Position numbers and translations under genes: made by a program
Shown: piece after piece, positions 13,535-17,678 of the stretch
Numbering within the stretch: the first letter of the stretch is position 1
Layout: the number at the start of each line of letters is the position of its first letter
Notes under the pieces: model-generated
Database searches by the model: none
Seen by the model: the letters and a program-made list of their open reading frames with translations, nothing else
What the model was told of the DNA's origin: nothing
Assembly (NCBI GenBank): GCA_047517345.1
Contig: JAKZTB010000387.1
Span: forward strand, 1 to 17,678
Direction of reading: 5' to 3'
From: GCA-2717185 sp047517345
GTDB taxonomy: Bacteria; Pseudomonadota; Alphaproteobacteria; UBA8366; GCA-2717185
Length of the DNA: 17,678 nt

Positions 13535-15046
13535 TTATCGCGGCAGCTCGTGCTTCAGCACTTTGCCTGTCGCGTTGTGTGGCAGCTCGTCCATCATGCG
13601 GACTTCCCTCGGCACCTTGTAGCGGGCCAATTGCGACTGGCAGTGGTCGATGATGGCGTTGTCGTCGAGATTTGCACCCTCTTTGAGCACCACATACGCG
13701 CGGCCGACTTCGCCCCATTTATCGTTTGGAACGCCGATCACGGCGTTTTCCAACACACCATCCAACTGGAAGATGACGTTCTCGACTTCGACGGGATAGA
13801 CGTTCTCGCCGCCGGAGATGAACATGTCCTTGTAGCGGTCGACGATATAATAGTAGCCGTCCGAATCTTGCCGCGCCGCGTCGCCAGTGTGGAAGAAGCC
13901 GTCTTCGGTGAAAATTTCCTTGTTGAGTTCCGGCCGGTTCCAGTAGCCAGGCAGAACGTTCGGCCCGCGGATCAACAGTTCGCCGGTTTCGCCCCGCGGC
14001 GTCGCGCTGCCGTCATCGTCGACAATCCGCAGTTCTGTATAGAGCGGCGGCAGACCGGACGACCCCACTTTCTCCAGCGCCTTGTCGGTACTCAGCAGCA
14101 AACCGAGCGGCCCCGTCTCCGTCATGCCCCAGAGCTGCTGCAGCATCACGCCCTTGTCGCCGAACTTTTCGATCAGCGCCAGCGGCGCAGCCGCGCCACC
14201 GATGCCGAGGCAAACCAGATTTGAAAAGTCTGCGTCGGCGAACCCTGGCGTTTGCACCAACATCAGGAAATTGGTCGGCACGCCTAGCGCATGCGTGATG
14301 AAGATGCTCTTGTCGCTCAACAGCGCGCAGAACTCGTCAGGATCGAAGACGCGCATCACCACATTTGTGCCGCCGATATGAAATATCGGATTGGCGTAAA
14401 CGTTGAGACCGGCAGTGTGGAAGGTCGGCAGGAAAATCAGGTTCTTGGATTGCTGCGTCAGTTCCACCGCCATGGTGCAGTGGATCGCGTTAAAGACGCA
14501 CATCGCATAGGTGATCATCGCGCCCTTGGGCCGCCCGGTCGTGCCCGAAGTGTACATGACGGTCCAAACGTCGCTCATCAGATTTGTCCGCGGCGCCAGC
14601 TCGCCTGAGGCCGCAGCGATGCCCGACTCGTAGGCGCTGTCGCCGCCATTGGCGATGTCGATGGTGTGCGGCACATTGGATAACCGCGCCACCTCGACCG
14701 CCTCGCCGGCGAATTCTATGCCGTAGACCAGTACTTTCGGTGTCGCATCGTTGCAGATGAACTCGAGCTCCGGCACCGCGAGGCGCCAGTTCAACGGCAG
14801 GAAGATCGCGCCGAGGCGCGCGGAGGCGAACTGAATCTCGAAAACGTCTGGGTCGTTGTGGCTCAACACCGCGACCCGGTCGCCCTCCGCAATACCGAGC
14901 GATTGCAGATAGAGGGCAAGCCGCGTGATCCGTTCGTCGAACTGCGCGTAACTGAACCGCCGTCCGGACGCCAAATCGTAAATCGCCTCGCGATGCGGCG
15001 AGACCCGCGCGTGATGGGCTATCCAATCGTTGGCGGCTATCGACAT
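13535..15046 (-). CDS. AMP-forming acyl-CoA synthetase (class I adenylate-forming enzyme)
   Basis: This encodes 503 residues and is full length for the family. The ATG at 15046 has GGAGG four bases upstream. ANL-superfamily motifs are A3 'MYTSGTTGRPKGAMITY' (164-180), A5 'LWGMTETG' (305-312), A7 'FFHTGDAARQDSDGYYYIVDR' region (384-404) with Asp389, A8 'SGGENVYPVEVE' (411-422), and A10 'NATGKVLKHEL' (491-501) with the acylation Lys495. The enzyme adenylates a carboxylic acid and transfers it to CoA in the cytosol. The pocket sequence resembles medium/long-chain or aryl-acid CoA ligases, but the chain type cannot be fixed by eye. It is divergent from the LLM oxidoreductase gene across a 75-base gap with a perfect inverted repeat, so both sides are likely co-regulated. 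A TSUP permease gene follows downstream. Confidence 0.94.
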   Translation of the reverse strand: MSIAANDWIAHHARVSPHREAIYDLASGRRFSYAQFDERITRLALYLQSLGIAEGDRVAVLSHNDPDVFEIQFASARLGAIFLPLNWRLAVPELEFICNDATPKVLVYGIEFAGEAVEVARLSNVPHTIDIANGGDSAYESGIAAASGELAPRTNLMSDVWTVMYTSGTTGRPKGAMITYAMCVFNAIHCTMAVELTQQSKNLIFLPTFHTAGLNVYANPIFHIGGTNVVMRVFDPDEFCALLSDKSIFITHALGVPTNFLMLVQTPGFADADFSNLVCLGIGGAAAPLALIEKFGDKGVMLQQLWGMTETGPLGLLLSTDKALEKVGSSGLPPLYTELRIVDDDGSATPRGETGELLIRGPNVLPGYWNRPELNKEIFTEDGFFHTGDAARQDSDGYYYIVDRYKDMFISGGENVYPVEVENVIFQLDGVLENAVIGVPNDKWGEVGRAYVVLKEGANLDDNAIIDHCQSQLARYKVPREVRMMDELPHNATGKVLKHELPR

Positions 15047-15065
15047 GTGTCCTCCGAATTTCCAA

Positions 15066-15096
15066 TTGACGCTTGGATGCGGCTTTTCTGTATCCT
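15066..15096 (+). promoter_or_regulatory. Putative promoter of the LLM oxidoreductase-MmgE/PrpD operon
   Basis: TTGACG at 15066-15071 is a good -35 hexamer. Possible -10 hexamers are TGTATC (15089-15094, 17-base spacer) and TATCCT (15091-15096, 19-base spacer), both moderate matches. The -10 region lies inside the inverted repeat at 15090-15105, an arrangement expected for repressor control. The start codon follows at 15122. Confidence 0.4.
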
Positions 15097-15105
15097 ATTG
15101 GATAC
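15090..15105. promoter_or_regulatory. Perfect inverted repeat GTATCC-N4-GGATAC, candidate operator
   Basis: GTATCC (15090-15095) and GGATAC (15100-15105) are perfect inverted arms around TATT. The element overlaps the proposed -10 box of the rightward operon and lies 44 bases from the start of the leftward acyl-CoA synthetase gene, so a single dimeric repressor could control both directions. The form resembles sites of FCD-type GntR regulators, but no regulator gene is present in the window and the family assignment is a guess. Confidence 0.5.
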
Positions 15106-15121
15106 TCAAAAGGAGGCGGCA

Positions 15122-15982
15122 ATGGAATATGGAATCTGCATGTTCGCGACGGACTACTCGATGCCGGCGGCGGACCTCGCCGTCGCGGTCGAGGCGCGCG
15201 GCTTCGACGCCCTGTTCATTCCCGACCACACCCATATTCCCGCGAGCCGGAAATCACCGTTCCGCGTCGGCGGCGAGCTGCCGCCGGACTATTCGCACAA
15301 CCTCGATATGTTCGTCGCCTTGACCGCAGCCGCCGCGGTGACCAAGCGCATCCGCATCGGCGCCGGCGTTTGTTTGGTCTCCGAGCGCGACCCGATCGTC
15401 ACCGCCAAGGAAGTCGCGAGCCTGGATCAGGTCTCCGGCGGACGTTTCGATTTCGGCATCGGCGGCGGCTGGAACCGGGAGGAGTACGAAAATCACGGCA
15501 TGCCGTGGAACCGGCGCTGGAAGATCGCCCGTGAGCGTATCGAGGCGATGCAGGCGATCTGGACACAGGAGGAGGCGAGCTACGACGGCGAGTTCGTCAA
15601 GTTCGAGCGCATCTGGTCCTGGCCCAAGCCGGTCCAGAAACCCTACCCGCCGATCTTCGTCGGCGGCGACGCGGCTGGCACCTTTAAGCGAGTGCTGAAC
15701 TACGGCGATGCATGGATTCCCATGTTGGCGGAGAAGGACAACACCTTCGATTTGAAGACCGAGCGCATGGCGGAACTGGCGGAACTCGCGCTTGAGGCAG
15801 GTCACGCCCCCTATCCGATCACGACTTTCGGCACACCGCGCGATCCGGACGCCATCGCGACCTTGGCTGCATCCGGGGTGAACCGTTGCATATTCGGCCT
15901 CAAGGCGGCCCCGGAAAACGAAGTCCTACCGAAACTGGATAAAATAGCGCATTTCGTCGCGGATATGAGAGACCGTATCTAA
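15122..15982 (+). CDS. LLM-class oxidoreductase, Rv2161c/TIGR03619-like (F420- or FMN-dependent)
   Basis: This encodes 286 residues from the ATG at 15122, with AAGGAGG five bases upstream; the open frame continues upstream, but that part crosses the promoter and the divergent gene. The luciferase-like TIM barrel shows 'FIPDHTHIPASRKSPF' (32-47), 'GVCLVSERDPIVTAKEVASLD' region (82-102), 'GGRFDFGIGGGWNREEYENHG' region (106-126) and 'WPKPVQKPYPPIFVGGDA' (167-184). These match the Rv2161c-type subfamily, often annotated as F420-dependent. Many alphaproteobacterial members may use FMN instead. The reaction is probably a flavin- or F420-mediated oxidation, reduction or oxygenation of a small organic substrate. 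The MmgE/PrpD gene follows after 27 bases, so the two form an operon. Confidence 0.9.
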   Translation: MEYGICMFATDYSMPAADLAVAVEARGFDALFIPDHTHIPASRKSPFRVGGELPPDYSHNLDMFVALTAAAAVTKRIRIGAGVCLVSERDPIVTAKEVASLDQVSGGRFDFGIGGGWNREEYENHGMPWNRRWKIARERIEAMQAIWTQEEASYDGEFVKFERIWSWPKPVQKPYPPIFVGGDAAGTFKRVLNYGDAWIPMLAEKDNTFDLKTERMAELAELALEAGHAPYPITTFGTPRDPDAIATLAASGVNRCIFGLKAAPENEVLPKLDKIAHFVADMRDRI

Positions 15983-15995
15983 GCGCAGACCAAAT

Positions 15996-16008
15996 AAAGG
16001 AAACCTTT
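15996..16008 (+). promoter_or_regulatory. Short inverted repeat over the MmgE/PrpD ribosome binding site
   Basis: AAAGG (15996-16000) and CCTTT (16004-16008) flank AAA immediately before the ATG at 16010. The left arm is the likely ribosome binding site, so a small hairpin could lower initiation. The stem is only five pairs with a three-base loop, so it may be chance. Confidence 0.2.
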
Positions 16009-16009
16009 C

Positions 16010-17356
16010 ATGACCGTCGCCGAAACGCTCGCCACGTTCCTGATCGAAACCGGCTATGACGATCTTCCGCACCAGGCGGTCGAGCATGCCGCCATGATCG
16101 TCGCGAGCACGATTGCCAGCGCGGCCTGCGGCACCAATATCGAGTCTGCCGCCATCGTCCGCGACCTGGTCAAAGACCGCGGCGGCAAGCCGGACGCATC
16201 GATCTGGTTTGATGGCGGTAGAAAACTGCCGCTTGTCAGCGCCGCGCGCGTCAACGCGATGATGAGCGATGCGGCGGCATCCGATGACAGCGACTTGCGC
16301 AATATCGTCCATGCCGGCACACCGTTGACGGCGACGGCCCTCGCGGTGGCGGAGCGCACCGGCGCGAACGGGAAGGATATCCTGGCCGCAATCGTTCTCG
16401 GCTATGAGGCGGCGGGACGGATCGGCGAGGCGATAATGCCGCGATTCAACTACCGGGGCCATCACGGTTGCATGGGCGCGGTCTTCGGCGGCGCCGTCGC
16501 GGCGGCACGGTTGCTTGGCCTCGACGCTGCGCAGACCGCGCATACGATCGCGCTCACCGCCACGTCGATCGGCGGCTTGTCGGTGGCGGCGAACACCAGC
16601 GTCGCGCGCGAATACCACGCCGGGCTGGCGACGATGCTCGGTCTCGAGGCGGCGCTGTCGGCGCAGCGCGGCTACACGGCGGAACTTTCGATCCTGGAAG
16701 CCGAGCGTGGATTCTGCGCACTCTATGCCGGCACCGACGGCGCCAACATCACGAAAGATCTGGGCGAGTCCTGGGACATCGTGACCGAAATGGCAATCAA
16801 GCTCGTGCCGGGCGGCCATCCCTACCACGCGCTTGCCGAGGCCGCGGCGAACGCCGCGCGGAACGGAAACATCGAGCCATCGGACGTCGCGTCGATCACC
16901 GCCTCCCGACCCGGCATGACCGCGCTCGCCGGGCCATTGCACCCGACCGACCTTATCGATATGGCGCACAGCCCCGCCTATTTCCTTGCCGCAGGCGTCG
17001 CCGATAAGGATTTCTCCTGGATTCACGCCACGCCGGAAAAGATCGGCGACCCGGTCATTCAAGGCCTCATTGACAAAGTTCAAATCGGGCCGGAACCCAC
17101 CGACAATGTCGCGGATTACCGGCAAGGCGCGACCGTAGCGATAGAGACCACCGACGACCGAACCGAGACAAATACTGTTTTCATCCCAACAGGCGCCGGT
17201 TGCCTTGGTATCGAATGGGCCGATATCGACGCCAAGTACCGCGCCCTCGCCCCGAATGCGCCGATGACCCAAGGTCAGATGGAGGCCAGCCTGGATGCAA
17301 TTCACGATTTCCGCGATCTGGCTCACGCCGCTGCGCTGGTCGACCTGCTACACTGA
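16010..17356 (+). CDS. MmgE/PrpD family protein
   Basis: This encodes 448 residues, the usual length of the MmgE/PrpD fold. The ATG at 16010 has AAAGG upstream. The N-terminal helical domain carries 'VNAMMSDAAASDDSDLRNIVHAGTP' starting at 81, which corresponds to the family's N-x-AxxHxxDxDD-x(n)-HxG region, but the first His is replaced by Asp (Asp87). Further marks are 'LGYEAAGRIGEAI' (130-142), 'RGHHGCMGAVFGGAVAAARLLGLD' region (149-172), 'AIKLVPGGHPYHALAEA' (262-278) in place of the usual K-x-yPxC...H segment, and the C-terminal 'ADIDAKYRALAP' (404-415). The family includes 2-methylcitrate dehydratase, cis-aconitate decarboxylase and iminodisuccinate epimerase, all acting on small polycarboxylates. 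No prpB or prpC is beside it, so methylcitrate dehydration is not supported. It is the second gene after the LLM oxidoreductase and probably acts in the same pathway. Confidence 0.9.
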   Translation: MTVAETLATFLIETGYDDLPHQAVEHAAMIVASTIASAACGTNIESAAIVRDLVKDRGGKPDASIWFDGGRKLPLVSAARVNAMMSDAAASDDSDLRNIVHAGTPLTATALAVAERTGANGKDILAAIVLGYEAAGRIGEAIMPRFNYRGHHGCMGAVFGGAVAAARLLGLDAAQTAHTIALTATSIGGLSVAANTSVAREYHAGLATMLGLEAALSAQRGYTAELSILEAERGFCALYAGTDGANITKDLGESWDIVTEMAIKLVPGGHPYHALAEAAANAARNGNIEPSDVASITASRPGMTALAGPLHPTDLIDMAHSPAYFLAAGVADKDFSWIHATPEKIGDPVIQGLIDKVQIGPEPTDNVADYRQGATVAIETTDDRTETNTVFIPTGAGCLGIEWADIDAKYRALAPNAPMTQGQMEASLDAIHDFRDLAHAAALVDLLH

Positions 17357-17415
17357 ACTCGGACGCACATGCGGCGATAGGCGTCGATGCGGAAACATCA
17401 AAGGTACCAACGCGT

Positions 17416-17649
17416 ATGAATGAATTGGAAACAACGACCGTTTGGTGTGCGGTCGCAATTGAGGCGGATAACCCTCTCGCAGGCGTGCTCTCGTGGCGCA
17501 GCGACATATTCGCGATGACGGAACGGGCGCAGGATGCCGCCCTTAGCAGCCCGTTGAAAAAGGCGCTATTGACCGGGTTTCACTCGACGGCGAAACATAA
17601 CGCGACGAAGGCGGTTTCGCCATCCTCCGAGACGATGAGGACCATCTGA
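17416..17649 (+). CDS. Small hypothetical ORF (77 residues), doubtful
   Basis: An ATG at 17416, 59 bases after the MmgE/PrpD stop, opens a frame starting MNELETTTVWCAVAIEADNP. There is no strong ribosome binding site. I recognise no domain, signal peptide or membrane segment. Its last 70 bases overlap an open frame on the opposite strand that looks equally coding-like, so at least one of the two is false. It could also be the remnant of a decayed gene. Confidence 0.25.
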   Translation: MNELETTTVWCAVAIEADNPLAGVLSWRSDIFAMTERAQDAALSSPLKKALLTGFHSTAKHNATKAVSPSSETMRTI

Positions 17650-17678
17650 GCGACCAGAACGGCTCCAGCTGGCGCAAT
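17580..17678 (-). CDS. Possible C-terminus of a minus-strand gene cut by the window edge
   Basis: The minus-strand frame is open from the window end to a TGA at 17582-17580, giving 32 residues that end APAGAVLVAQMVLIVSEDG...ALCFAVE. Third codon positions are mostly G or C, as in the real genes here, and the composition is protein-like. Nothing in the sequence identifies the family. The overlap with the plus-strand small ORF means that only one of them is likely real; I slightly favour this one. Confidence 0.3.
   Translation of the reverse strand: MAPAGAVLVAQMVLIVSEDGETAFVALCFAVE

Noticed and set aside
15926..17326. Long 466-residue minus-strand frame opposite the MmgE/PrpD gene
   Set aside because: It is an antisense shadow rich in Arg, Gly and Ala with no recognisable motif, while the plus strand encodes a complete MmgE/PrpD protein.
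17522..17555. AACGGGC...GCCCGTT inverted repeat as a terminator
   Set aside because: The arms enclose 20 bases, and no T-run follows in either direction.
1..17678. CRISPR arrays, tRNA or rRNA genes, insertion sequences, phage genes or anti-phage defence genes
   Set aside because: I looked for regularly spaced repeats, tRNA-like arms, transposase or integrase motifs and known defence domains on both strands and saw none.

Overview
The window is moderately GC-rich with strongly GC-biased third codon positions. It has tight unidirectional operons, TadE-type pilus genes, MmgE/PrpD, LLM oxidoreductase, CYP153-like P450 and TSUP permease genes. This combination suggests an alphaproteobacterium, possibly of the Rhodospirillales type; that is an inference from gene families only. 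It looks like chromosomal metabolic territory. I see no tRNA, rRNA, CRISPR array, insertion sequence or phage gene.

Layout. (1) Positions 1-1004, plus strand: the end of a tad pilus locus, with two TadE-like minor pseudopilin genes, the first cut by the window edge. (2) Positions 1133-9342, minus strand: eight genes all read leftward. In transcription order they are an SLC13/DASS anion transporter, a tandem universal stress protein, a cytochrome P450, a glutathione S-transferase, two tandem isocitrate lyase/PEP-mutase-family lyases, and the large and small subunits of an aconitase-family hydro-lyase. (3) Positions 9343-9658: a divergent regulatory gap with a direct repeat. (4) Positions 9659-12744, plus strand: a CapA-like protein, an AI-2E/PerM-type permease and an N-formylglutamate amidohydrolase-family protein. 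(5) Positions 12771-15046, minus strand: an acyl-CoA synthetase followed by a TSUP permease. (6) Positions 15122-17356, plus strand: an LLM-class (Rv2161c-like) oxidoreductase and an MmgE/PrpD protein, divergent from the synthetase across a 75-bp gap that holds a perfect inverted repeat. (7) The right edge holds only weak, mutually overlapping open frames.

The most interesting unit is the lyase/hydro-lyase cluster at 1133-4678. An aconitase-family hydratase (two subunits) next to ICL/PEPM-family C-C lyases matches the last two steps of the Eubacterium barkeri nicotinate pathway: dimethylmaleate hydratase DmdAB, then 2,3-dimethylmalate lyase. The subunits are LeuCD-like but diverge at substrate- and active-site motifs. 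There is no leuB or leuA beside them, so leucine synthesis is not the best reading. My inference is a catabolic module that hydrates an unsaturated dicarboxylate to a substituted malate and splits it into a 2-oxoacid and a carboxylate. The transporter upstream in the same orientation could supply a dicarboxylate, and the P450 and GST could feed in a xenobiotic or lipid-derived precursor. The substrate is not readable from sequence. The right-hand module (CoA ligase, LLM oxidoreductase, MmgE/PrpD, TSUP permease) looks like a second small catabolic unit under one shared operator.
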